A stretch of DNA of 64,000 nucleotides from Stemphylium vesicarium (Eukaryota > Ascomycota > Dothideomycetes > Pleosporales > Pleosporaceae). Positions 54,463 to 64,000 of the stretch are shown piece by piece. The translations under genes and the position numbers were made by a program. Each line of letters begins with the position of its first letter. Positions within the stretch are counted from its first letter, which is position 1. The stretch lies in assembly GCA_004380135.1 (NCBI GenBank), contig QXCR01000020.1, forward strand, positions 62,001-126,000. Reading direction: 5' to 3'. Below the pieces are notes generated by a model. It ran no database searches. It saw only the letters and a list, made by a program, of their open reading frames with translations, and was not told the origin of the DNA.

Positions 54463-57400
54463 AGCAATGTGTTTTATGCGCAAATTCCCGTGTCCAATGT
54501 ATTCTGCTGCCCTGTACATATTCCTCATCTCCTTTCCGACCTCAGTATCAAGATGGAGACTGGTGTTCGGAAACCGATGGAATCGGCTAGAGCCCTGCTC
54601 ATCTCTAGCTTCAGAAGATTCCTGATGGGATTCAATAGTCTCGGATGGACAGTCTTTACGCGCTACCTTGAAGGCTAGGTATATGCATTCTGCCCATATT
54701 GCCTTGTTGTTTGAAGTTGACAGCTTGGTTATGGATGGTGGGTAGACATTAAGGAACGAAGGCGTTTCGGTGTACAAGCACTCAGTACCTAGTCACTCAC
54801 TTCTCTTCTAACGCCTCTTATTTAACTCTGTCGCCATGTATGATTGATTGGTATGTTGTTAGCATGTTCGCTATTGCGAACGTGTGGCTGATAGATTATG
54901 CCGGCGAGCGATGAAGGGTAGGGTCGGTGTACTATTCCCACAGCTGTAGGATACGGCCTACAGTGATGCCAGTACTAGAAGTGCTTCCCTATGTCTTCTC
55001 TTTCTGTACAGTCGCAAATTATGCAAGTTTTGTAGTGGTACAGAGAATGAACGTGATGCCGTTCCAGATCGTGCAAGTCCGGATACTATAAGCCTGGGGT
55101 GCGAAGTCGATGATTTAGTTAGCTCTTAGAGGCTAGCTGATATAGAGAGAAGTATATTGTGGACGAATCGCATTGTGGGATGTAATGTCGATAGCGCATA
55201 GCCATGACCTTGGGGACGAGGCAGCCATCACGAGCCAGGTTTCGGTAAAGTGAGCCTTCGGTCAAGGAAATAACATAATGGAATTGCGTGCCAGATCTTG
55301 TTGATGCCTACCGAACACCACTCAACCGTGGGATCAGTTGTCGAAAGAATGCTAGCTATTCCACTCGCCTCGCAAGAAACGGCGAGAGTAAACCTAACAA
55401 TATGGTGGGGAAATTCTGTTTGTGATTCTCATGGTGCCATGTGGATCGTAACTTCCCTCTGATGGGCTTGCACACTCTGGAAAGTGTTGAGGGGTCGCGC
55501 CTGCCAGTGTTTCAGACGACCTCAAGCCCCTACTTACCTCAGCGCATCTCAATCTCGACTGCCCATCTTCCCGTCTCTTGCTTTAAGTCGTTTCAGTTGG
55601 TCATGATTGCATCTCACCTGCGCCGCCGTTGTTGCAATCTCCCGTCACTGAACTTTCCGCGAAGATGCTTGCGTCATTGAGCTTATCTTTCATGCTTGCT
55701 AAAACCACAGCTTGTTCAGGGGGCAAGACAAAGGACACTTTCCTGGAGCATTTATAATCTTATGAAGAGGCCTAATCGAAGACGACTCACTACTTGCGTC
55801 CTCGAGCGTGAAATGGAAGGAAAAGAAGACCCAGCTGAAAATCTACACCCATGCTGCGACATAAAGCCGTTGCGGATACGAGGGCGGTCTGCCTCGGGGG
55901 TTCTTCGGTAACACAACTACAACGTTGATCTGCCGACGTGGGGCTCATCTTGAGCTAGGTTCAATCGACTTATACCAAGATCTTGTGCCTTGGACACGAC
56001 AGGGCAACAGCAAGGGTGGCACAACTACTCTCGGTACTTGTCATGCCGATTTGGCAGGAAGGATTTCAACGTATTACCAACCCGGCGCAAAGATAGCGCA
56101 TCCGGTTTCCAGGATTGCCGAACACCGTAGCCGTGGTTGATGTGGATGTGGCATCGTTGCACGCCTCACGTGGTCAAGAATGCTGAATCAGCGACAACAA
56201 GGGACTCTATCGCTTCGAGTCAGGTAGAACGGTCCACTGACCCTGAATATCTTTGGTACGATGGAGGTCTGTCTGTGGGGTCCCGATGTGGAGAGCAAAT
56301 AACTGGACCTCGTTCGAGACTCTGCCCCTCTACCCATCTTGGACATCGTCGCAACTGTTGAGCTGCAGCGGAGTCCTCAAATTTGAGGCTGATACTCGAA
56401 TTATCGCGATTACAGAGCTTGGCACAGATGTCGGGCCGAGTCGCTCGAGGCGCTTTCTGTGTGTCTTCTTGCATCTTGCACCCCGCATAATCTACTAACC
56501 GGGACGCAGTGTACCTACGCGAGGCTCACTGAGCGCATCGGCAGTGCCTCTTTACGACATGGACCAACACATTCCTAACCCGCAGCGCTTTTTGCGGCTC
56601 TGATGATTCGCGAAGCTTTTGCCAATCTCGTTCCGAGTTGCAGTGGGTCTTGATAATCCTATCGACTTTCGAAGGATGCGCCCGCGGAGCCTGAATCAGC
56701 GCGTACAGGAATGCGGCACTAGCCCATTGCGACTCGACGCTTCGCGCACGAGCTTGTCCAGACGTTTGACTGGAGCCCCGTGGAGAAAGAACGCTTGCCC
56801 AAGGACACCCACCTCAGGAGACCACATGTCAGGCAAAGTCGGGGTTGCACGATGGCTCCAAGGCCTACCTACTGCCTACACCAAAACCACATGTAGTGCG
56901 CGTATGGGCTTCCAACCGCGCTTTGAGACCCTAACACGCTATGCGCGTCTGGCCGGCCCAGCGCGCCGTCGTCGAGAAAACCAAGACAATACCGTTGGCA
57001 TCTCGCTTTACCCTTGCTGACCCATGTCCAGTCGGATTCGCCCAAACCCAAAGTCGATACTGTCCGCGGGATCACACACGGCAAATACAGTGAAAAGCCC
57101 TGACACTAGTGGCTTGCAGCACGATCTCCTCCCTGTTGGACGACCGTCACGAGGTGTCGCAAAGTAGTGTTGCTTTGCGGGATGCCTTGGAAGCGGGGTG
57201 CCACCCGAAACCTAATTAGCGAGAATCTGGTGACACGCATGTGAGAGCAGCCAGCCCTTTTTGTTGCTTATTCGCTCGTTGTCGCTCCGGATCGTGACTG
57301 CTTGCCTGAGAGCAAGGTTCTCCAGATGCGCCGCACGGCTGTGGCTAGCAAAGGGGAATGGTGACAATAATCCAAAGGCGCCACCGGTGCTTGTGATCAC

Positions 57401-58662
57401 ACAGTTCGTTGGTCGAACAATGTCTGGGTAAGAGCGACAGCGTAGCTTCTCCGTTGCCCTCAGCTAGTCTTGGGGTTGCGGGACTCGACCCACGAGCAGT
57501 AAGACAGGCATGTGCTGCGTACGAGGCACACCACCTTTCGGGACCGCCGTCCTTATTGGCGACATCTATCCCGCTACCACTCCCCTCCCGAGGCGAACCA
57601 ATCGTTCCGCGCAGGCATATATGCTTGAAGATATGCTTGACCCACTGCGAGGGATGGACTTCAAGGCGGGACACGTTTCCCACGCCTAATTCCACGCCAG
57701 CATGATGCGCAACGGCCGGCTGGAATGACCATGATGACTCCGGAGCCGAGTTAGCTGCCTCCCCTAGATTGCTGTCTGCTTGACAAAGAGTAAACGCACA
57801 ACCAGCCTTCGTCGCGATGTGGCGTTGATGTACCAACAAACATTGGTCATCACCAGAACAAAGCTAATTTGATATTCACGGTCAGGTGTTGATGGTGTCG
57901 TCCATGACGGTCAGCGTGATGCATCGGTAGCCAGACACGCCCGCAAACCGAAGGCGCAACAAGACATCTTGGCTGGAGAGGCGTCAATTAGCGCCATCAT
58001 ACAGCCGTGGCATCTCGCTCATTCGCCATACACATGACAGCCTTGGTCTCCTACAAGGATCTTCTAGGAAAAAGTCTGCAGGTCTCGCCCGCTAAGAAAG
58101 ACTCCCTGGGTAGCTTGGATGAGCTTGGCGCCCCAGCTTTCGACGCCTCCCCCAGGCGCTTCGTATCCCGGGCCAACTGTTGTACTGCCTGATTGAGCCA
58201 CATATCCGGCCATCTGCAACAGATGGGTAGTATCCATAAGGCCGCTTACAGAGTTTGACGCGTAGAAGCTACCACAGTGAAGAACGGCTTAGATGACAGG
58301 TCGATTCAGCCGCGTGCCAGCCGTACATGCAGACACGCTCATCACTAGAAGTCGAGTGGCGCGAACGGCCCATGGAGAATGGCAGCAATCCTTCCAGAAT
58401 TGTAAGATGCGGAGTAGAAGCCAGGGTAGGCTTAGTGCGGTAATGTGCAATGTTACCGTAGAAAGCCACACGCGCACCGTGCTGCAGTATCACGGCTGCT
58501 TGGGTGCGATATTAAAAGCTTGAGGATCCCACCGCTGATCGTGTTTCGCAGACATCCCTAGCATCTCCTGTCTTCAGCGTTGCGCGGGACTCCTCTTCTT
58601 GTGCGAAGAGCATTATCAAACCCATTACGCTTTCAAGTTCTCCACGCACAACAACCACAACC
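53491..58662. other. 5.2 kb without a recognised gene
   Basis: The largest gene-free span in the window. It holds a long TC microsatellite (54391-54455) and otherwise only short overlapping open frames. The longest not made of repeats is 164 codons on the minus strand (57839-57345), without a recognised domain. I see no terminal inverted repeats or transposase/reverse-transcriptase motifs. The base composition looks mixed, not strongly AT-rich as in heavily RIP-mutated repeats. The final few hundred bases are the hexose-transporter promoter. Confidence 0.5.
54391..54455. repeat. (TC)n microsatellite, about 32 units
   Basis: An uninterrupted TC dinucleotide run of about 65 bp, followed by a short GTGTGTG tail. 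Minus-strand open frames through it encode (Arg-Glu)n and are artefacts of the repeat. Confidence 0.97.
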
Positions 58663-60520
58663 ATGCCAGGTGGTGGAGTTGTCCCCGTCACGGGCACGAC
58701 TAATGTCGAACGTGTCGAAGCTCCCGTTACTGTTCGAGCCTATCTGATTGTTGCCTTTGCGGCTTTCGGTGGTATCTTCTTCGGATATGATACTGGTTGG
58801 ATGGGAGGTGTTTTGAACATGGACTACTTCATCAAGCAATACACTGGAGCAGAATACCCAGACGTTCAATTCCCCGGCATTGCTGCTTCGGACCCACAAG
58901 TTGTGGACTACCGCAAGACCACTTTCGTCGTCGCTCCATGGCAACAATCTCTCGTCACTTCTATCCTGTCTGCTGGGTATGTTGATCATTCACGATGATA
59001 AAGCCCGTCAATACTGACAAACTCCAGTACTTTCTTCGGTGCCATTGCAGCTGGTGACATCGCCGACTTTATTGGACGCCGCATTACTATCATTCTCGGA
59101 TGCGCCATCTTCATCGTTGGTGGTATTCTTGAGACTGCTTCTACCGGTCTTGGTGTGATGGTCGCTGGTCGTCTCATCGCTGGTCTCGGTGTCGGTTTCA
59201 TCTCCTCCATTGTCATCTTGTACATGTCCGAGATTGCCCCCAAGAAGGTTCGAGGTGCCATCGTTGCTGGTAAGTACTAATCGAAACTTCCTACAGAGTG
59301 ACAGGAATTAACTCTTGTAGGTTACCAATTCTGCATCACCATCGGTATCTTGCTCGCCAACTGCGTCGTCTACGCTACCCAGGAGCGCCGCGACACTGGC
59401 TCCTACCGTATCCCGATTGCCGTCCAGTTCCTTTGGGCTATCATCCTTGCCGTCGGTCTCGCTCTCCTGCCCGAATCTCCTCGCTACTGGGTCAAGAAGG
59501 GAAAGCTTGACAAGGCTGCCTCTTGCCTTGGTCGTGTCCGTGGCCAGCCACTCGACTCGGAATACATCCAGGATGAACTTGCCGAGATCATTGCCAACCA
59601 CGAATACGAAATGTCCGTTGTTCCCCAGACCAGCTACCTTGGCTCCTGGATGGCCTGCTTCGAGGGCAAGCTTAGCCAGCCATCATCTAACGCTCGCCGT
59701 ACCACCCTCGGTATCTTCATGCAAGCCATGCAACAGCTGACTGGTATCAACTTCATCTTCTACTTCGGACCCGTTTTCTTCCAGCAGCTCGGTTCCATCA
59801 GCAACCCCTTCCTGATCTCTCTCGTCACCACTCTTGTCAACGTGCTTTCCACCCCGGCTTCATTCGTCATGGTTGAGAAGATTGGACGTCGCCCACTCCT
59901 CGTTTTCGGTGCCGCCGGTATGGTCATTATGCAGTTCATCGTTGGCGCAATCGGCGCCACAGCCGGCAAGAACACTGCCGACCATCCTGCCAACCCCGAT
60001 GCCACTCGCGCCATGATTGCCTTCATCTGCTTGAACATCTCCGTGTTCGCTACTACCTGGGGTCCATGCGCATGGATCGTCATTGGAGAAATCTTCCCTC
60101 TTACCATCCGATCTCGCGGTGTTGGTCTCTCCACTGCCAGCAACTGGTTCTGGAACTGCATCATCGGTATCATCACTCCCTACCTTGTCGCCGACCGTGA
60201 CGATTCAGCTCGTCTTGGCTCAAACGTTTTCTTCCTGTGGGGTTCGCTTTGCTGCATCTCCTGTAAGTTTTCACAGCACCCGCTTCTTCAATTTAACATC
60301 TTTTAACGCATGAACAGTCCTCTTCGCCTACTTCTTCGTTCCCGAGACCAAGGGCCTTACTCTCGAGCAGGTCGACAAGATGTTGGAGGAGAGCACTCCC
60401 CGCACTTCTCGCAAGTGGAAGCCCCACAGCACTTTCGCCGGCGAGATGCACCTCGCTGAGAAGCACATTGAGATCCCCTTGGAGAACGTCACTGTCAAGC
60501 ACGAGACCTCTGCTGTCTAA
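58663..60520 (+). CDS. MFS hexose transporter (sugar porter family)
   Basis: A plasma-membrane sugar:H+ symporter or facilitator of the fungal high-affinity monosaccharide group. Exons 58663-58976, 59028-59269, 59321-60262 and 60318-60520 encode 566 residues. Sugar-porter signatures in order: helix 1 FGGIFFGYDTGWMGGVLNMDYF; GDIADFIGRRITII (loop 2-3 motif); GRLIAGLGVGFISSIVILYMSEIAP; PESPRYWVKKGK at the start of the central loop; MQQLTGINFIFYFGPVFFQQLG in helix 7; VEKIGRRPLLVFG; WGPCAWIVIGEIFPLTIRSRGVG in helix 10; and PETKGLTLEQVDKM at the C-terminal loop. There are twelve hydrophobic segments. The cytoplasmic tail is about 55 residues. Substrate choice cannot be read from sequence; glucose/other hexoses are likely. 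Confidence 0.94.
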
Positions 60521-62117
60521 GCTCGTCGTTTCGACGACTTTGAGCAAGAAAGTGCATGTTATGTGGCATGGTTCATGTGGAATGATGATGTTGGTGGATG
60601 TCTTGTAATGTTTGGAAGCTATAGCACTCACTCATCCCATTGATTGCGATGATGATGTAGTAGCTTTTCTAGTGGAATATATACCCAGAGCCAGTTATTA
60701 CTGGTCTCTCTCATACACATGCTACTTCCGTTAAATCATGGTGAGCCATATTCCATACTGTTCTCTCCAAACAAACATGTCTTGTTTGTCATTTCCCACC
60801 ATGCAAACCTCGACTTTACTTTTTTTGTCGCCAGAAGAAAAGAAGTCGTCTATCCGACCCCTCTTTTTTTTCGGCCTACTAGTACATACGCCTCCCATTC
60901 CTCGGCGCGTTCCCACTCGCTCCTACTCCCGGACCCCAAGCACCTGGAAACTTTTTACCCAAACCACGCACAGGGCACGCTTTGCCCACCGCAATCACGC
61001 GCGCTACACGAAACTTCCTATCGCACCACCAGGACTGAAACCCTAACATCCTAGCCCTTCCCCGCAGTCACATTACCAAAAATACCAAGTAAAACATGCA
61101 TACTTCTAGCCTCGCCGTCGCATCTAGTCTACTGCTACCATGCTAGCCCAGACCCTTACAAAGACTCGTCGTCTTCTTCGGTACCAGGTTTCACTACACC
61201 CACACGCATGTATGCATACTTTCACCGTTTTCGTTTCCTGACTTCCAACGTCAGTAGCTTCACGCGCTACTACGCGCCGGGGATTACACAGTTTGGGTAG
61301 GACGAAGCCAAGAAGCTAGCTCTGGCTGAAGAGAGCGTGGACGCACGGTCTATAGATGCTACCACTGCTGCTGCTGCCGCTGCTGCTGTGGCACGCTTCA
61401 GCCGGGGCTGTGGTGTTCGGTTTTAGTGCTACCTTCCACTTTTTTCTTGCTACCGAGGTTTTTTTTGTTCTTTGGGGGCCCTGCGCATGCTGAGACGGTA
61501 AGAAGGAATGTTGGTTCGGACTTGCGTCTTCTGCGGGGCGAGCGCCTTGGGTGCTGCAGCTGAGGGTCGGAGTGGCGAGATGCTGATGGTGGTGGTGGTA
61601 GTGGTGGTGTCACATGGGGATCTGCGGGGTGTGCGCGAGGGGTTAGAGCTGAGAGCGAAGCTGATTTTGTTGTGCAGAGTTATTGGACCTGCGTTGGTGG
61701 GTGTCTTGCTCTTTCCCTTTGGTGTTTGGGGGGCCTGTGCTTGTTTTGGTGGGGTGGTGGTACTCTCTTCGTAGCTCCGACACTCTGCTTTCAACCTTAC
61801 TTTCGCAACTCGTCTTGACAGCTGCTTTTCGGCGAAGGCAGTGGATTTCCTTACAAATTGTGGTGATGAAAACCCTGTTTGTATCGACAGGTTTGATGGC
61901 AGCTTTGCTGATCATGCGGTATTGTAGCTGATGATGTCGTCGCCAGACCATATTCTGTTTGAATGCTGTCCGCATTGCGGCACAGCCATAAGGTGGGGTA
62001 AATGCAGGTTGTGCACTTCATGGCAAGCAAACTCACTTTCGCGTCATTTTGCTACCCTACTTCTCTCGCGAACCGTTTCTCCTCACTCAGTCCTACCCGA
62101 ATGGAAACAAAGCGACC
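60521..62117. other. about 1.6 kb, no intact gene
   Basis: The left end is transporter 3' flank. Around 61350-61800 the sequence is low-complexity, including a GCTGCTGCTGCCGCTGCTGCTG run near 61365-61387 and GGTGGTGGTGGTAGTGGTGG near 61588. Short frames there are repeat-derived. From about 61930 a frame with CPHCGTAIRWGKCRLC could belong to the HET relic that follows, but the link is not secure. Confidence 0.45.
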
Positions 62118-63161
62118 ATGCGGCAGGATACAGGCACGAAGTTCAGCGAACTATATCATAACCTCGAGGCTCTCCAGAATGTGTTGCAAGACACCGAAAT
62201 GGAATATCGCGAGACGAGATCAGACTCCCTTATACCGCTTCGTTTTCTGACTCTCCTCGAACCTCAACCTGAAACACCGGAGGATGTGATTCATCTGCGC
62301 CTCACAGAGCGATCGGAACACGATCCCAACAATCCTACCTGTCGCTACGTGGCTGTGTCCTACACTTGGGGGCAGCCCGAAGGCCTGGAGGCCAGGCTGA
62401 ATGTTCCAGAGTACAAGATATGGACCAGCGATACCGAATCACATGCACCGTATTGACCACCATCGGTCCTCCATCGGTCCTCCATCGGTCCTCCATCGCG
62501 CACTCCAGTATGACATTCAGGAATCCAAGACTGGGCGCCTTTGGATAAACTAAGAATGCATCGACCAAAACGATACATTCGATCGCGACGAACATATTTC
62601 AAACGTGCATACGATCTACAGCAGTCTTTATGCACCGCTGTCGTATTGTCTCAGCATTTGGACTCAACCGAAGCGGATCTTCTGACAGACCTTGTCTCCG
62701 CGGGAAAACAAGAAAATCTGTGTGATCACGTCAACCAAAACTTGCAAACTTTTAACGCCCTCAACGACACCTTAGAAAAGGTACTCAAAGATTCGTATTT
62801 CACGCGCGCATGGACATATCAGGAACAATGTTGTTCTACGAAGTGCTGCTACCTCATACCATTAGCAGCAACCACGAATATGCAAGGCAAAACCAGCAAT
62901 AGAATTACAGCGGAACTTTTCTTACTTTGTATTGATTTACCGGTACTCGACTATCACATCCTGTTTTCAAAAATTGTCGACATGCGGCTTACACTAGAAC
63001 GAGTTTTCCTGACACGGGTAAAACTTAGGCGCCAGTCAGGTCCCAGAGTAAGGGTCAATAATCTTATCTGTCAAGTCAGAGGACGAGATTGCAAATACTT
63101 GTCTGACCGCATCGCAATCAGCAAACTCAAGCGGGATGTCAAGGACGCTGCGTACGACTGA
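62118..63161 (+). pseudogene. second broken HET-domain gene
   Basis: HET-family pieces are readable but in different frames. The first block (from about ATG 62118) includes CRYVAVSYTWGQPEGLEARL and ends IWTSDTESHAPY at a TGA (62454-62456). Then an 11-bp tandem repeat (62460-62498) shifts the frame. The next block contains WIN-stop-ECIDQND, with TAA at 62551-62553 where relatives have Gln, and DEHISNVHTIYSSLY. Near 62630 the frame changes again into STEADLLTDLVSAGKQ, followed by FTRAWTYQEQCCS, which corresponds to the HET block RAWTxQE. So there are at least two nonsense changes, a repeat expansion and one further frameshift. The C-terminal part (to 63161) is less conserved. The gene cannot make a full HET protein. 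Confidence 0.78.
62460..62498 (+). repeat. 11-bp tandem repeat inside HET relic
   Basis: The unit CCATCGGTCCT occurs three times exactly (62460-62470, 62471-62481, 62482-62492), followed by a partial CCATCG. The unit length is not a multiple of three, so gain of units breaks the reading frame. Confidence 0.95.
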
Positions 63162-63677
63162 GCTACGAGATGACCCTACTGCTAGCTATAGCACGTGTTT
63201 GTTAGCGTTGTATCTCACGAATTGTCCGGGCTTGGGATTGGCTCCTGGAATCCTGGATGCGACACTCTTTAAACTCTGGATAGGTTCCGAAACATCTGAA
63301 AGCCAAGCAATAGACTAGACTTGATAGCTATTGTATACAAAATTTCCGAGAACACCATAGTGCAAGAATGGATAATCATGGATGATTGTTCAAACTGACT
63401 CTCATACGAAAATGAGGTCTCATCAACACGTGAGTCTGAGAAAACTTTCGCCGTAGCCATTGTTGTTGCGTGTTGGCTCATTTCACCAGATGCAAGACAC
63501 TGGTCGCTCAGCGGGAAGAGATGGTGACGAGTAGAGATAGTCATGTATTAAAAGTAATGTAAATAAGACTTTTGTACAGGCAAGAGAACAGTGACCGCTA
63601 TCGGCCTTTCCAGATGGTAAATCCCAACTCACAAAGACAAACCCTCGGCATAACCAAAAATGCGCGTTCAAAACCAG
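63162..63677. other. intergenic, no gene recognised
   Basis: 516 bp between the HET relic and the 3' end of the F-box/YccV gene. Only short frames without motifs. Confidence 0.5.
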
Positions 63678-64000
63678 CTAATCTTCAGGATATTCATCGC
63701 GGATATTGCTCACGAAGCAACGCTGCGCGTCATCCCAGCGCTTGAAGTGGCGCCCAGCAAGTCTTAGTAACGCTTCCGAGGGAGCAGCGTCTTCGGCGAC
63801 GGGTTGGATGTTCTCAGCAGCGACGTAGCGGACTGATTTATCGCAGACACTACACCAAGAAGTCAGCAACGTACCCACTAGGACCAACCCAACATCTTGA
63901 GGGAGTACACAGAATAATACCTACAGGACGTGATAAAATGCCTGATTCCTCCCATTCGGCAAGGCATCAACCCGCATATTCTGGATCCAATTCTCATTCG
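63678..64000 (-). CDS. F-box / YccV-like (hemimethylated-DNA-binding-type) domain protein, 3' end only
   Basis: The gene runs off the right edge; only its last part is inside. I read a partial exon 64000-63925 and the terminal exon 63849-63678, separated by a 75-bp intron (GTAGGT...TTGGTGTAG). Joined, they give NWIQNMRVDALPNGRNQAFYHVL then VCDKSVRYVAAENIQPV. This is the second half of a YccV/HspQ-like domain (typical pattern LPxGRNQxFYxVLVEDxSVRYVAEENI). In fungi this domain sits at the C-terminus of F-box proteins related to FBXO21. The tail after it (LRLAGRHFKRWDDAQRCFVSNIRDEYPED) also fits such proteins. The F-box itself would lie outside the window. Confidence 0.78.

Noticed and set aside
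54024..54777. Open frames encoding long Arg-Glu repeats
   Set aside because: Created by reading the TC microsatellite on the minus strand; no conserved flanks.
57481..57500. tRNA-like B box (GGGTCGAGTCCC on the minus strand)
   Set aside because: No A box at the right distance, T stem does not pair properly and no acceptor stem can be formed.
57345..57839. 164-codon minus-strand open frame as a gene
   Set aside because: No recognised domain or splice context; length is within what chance allows in 5 kb of mixed composition.
61398..61975. Open frames rich in Pro/Thr/Ser on the minus strand
   Set aside because: They follow low-complexity GCT/GGT runs and have no conserved features.
62460..62498. 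Short direct repeats as a CRISPR array
   Set aside because: Units are 11 bp and directly adjacent with no spacers, in a eukaryotic gene relic.

Overview
The window is nuclear DNA from a filamentous ascomycete (Pezizomycotina). The evidence is short spliceosomal introns (mostly 47-55 bp, GT...CTAAC...YAG), dense intron-split genes on both strands, intron-bearing tRNAs, and fungal families such as phiA, Fig1, HET-domain proteins and a linker histone with a Lys/Ala tail. Dothideomycetes/Pleosporales is my best guess for the class and order, but that is inference. Exon structures were worked out by hand from splice signals, reading-frame closure and family resemblance; every spliced model given as complete closes to a whole number of codons.

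Left part (1-36.4 kb): a compact, conserved housekeeping block. In order: a CaM-dependent kinase (-), cofactor-independent phosphoglycerate mutase (-), Mediator subunit Med9 (+), a dead HET-domain gene (+), an intron-containing tRNA (-), rhomboid protease Rbd2 (-), GPI transamidase subunit Gaa1 (+), proteasome lid subunit Rpn9 (-), complex I 40-kDa subunit (+), an RMND1/DUF155 mitochondrial protein (-), HOPS subunit Vps41 (+), an F-box-like protein (-), a methylglutaconyl-CoA hydratase-like enzyme (+), a HIT protein (-), an EFM5-type methyltransferase (-), an LACTB2-like metallo-beta-lactamase-fold protein (+), tRNA-Ser(UGA) (+), a PLP decarboxylase (-) and a Sgs1/BLM-type RecQ helicase (+). 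Strands alternate, giving several head-to-head pairs that share 230-630 bp promoters and tail-to-tail pairs as close as 75 bp.

Right part (36.4-64 kb): genes are sparser. They are an HSP9/HSP12-like stress protein with a His/Thr-repeat tail (-), a Fig1-family membrane protein (+), cytosolic serine hydroxymethyltransferase (+), a secreted-type RNase T2 (-), a BTB/POZ protein (+), cell-wall protein PhiA (+), histone H1 (+) and a hexose transporter of the major facilitator superfamily (+). Long stretches without recognisable genes lie between them, the largest being about 5.2 kb between H1 and the transporter, with a (TC)n microsatellite of about 65 bp. Near the right edge is a second broken HET gene, disrupted by an 11-bp tandem-repeat expansion plus stops and a frameshift. 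The last feature is the 3' end of an F-box/YccV-domain gene that runs off the window.

I found no clear new multi-gene system such as a biosynthetic cluster, intact transposon or CRISPR array. The most informative oddities are the two HET relics with readable lesions, a tRNA whose CAU-type anticodon sits on a body resembling another isoacceptor, the 13-nt exons, and the His-rich tail of the HSP12-like protein.
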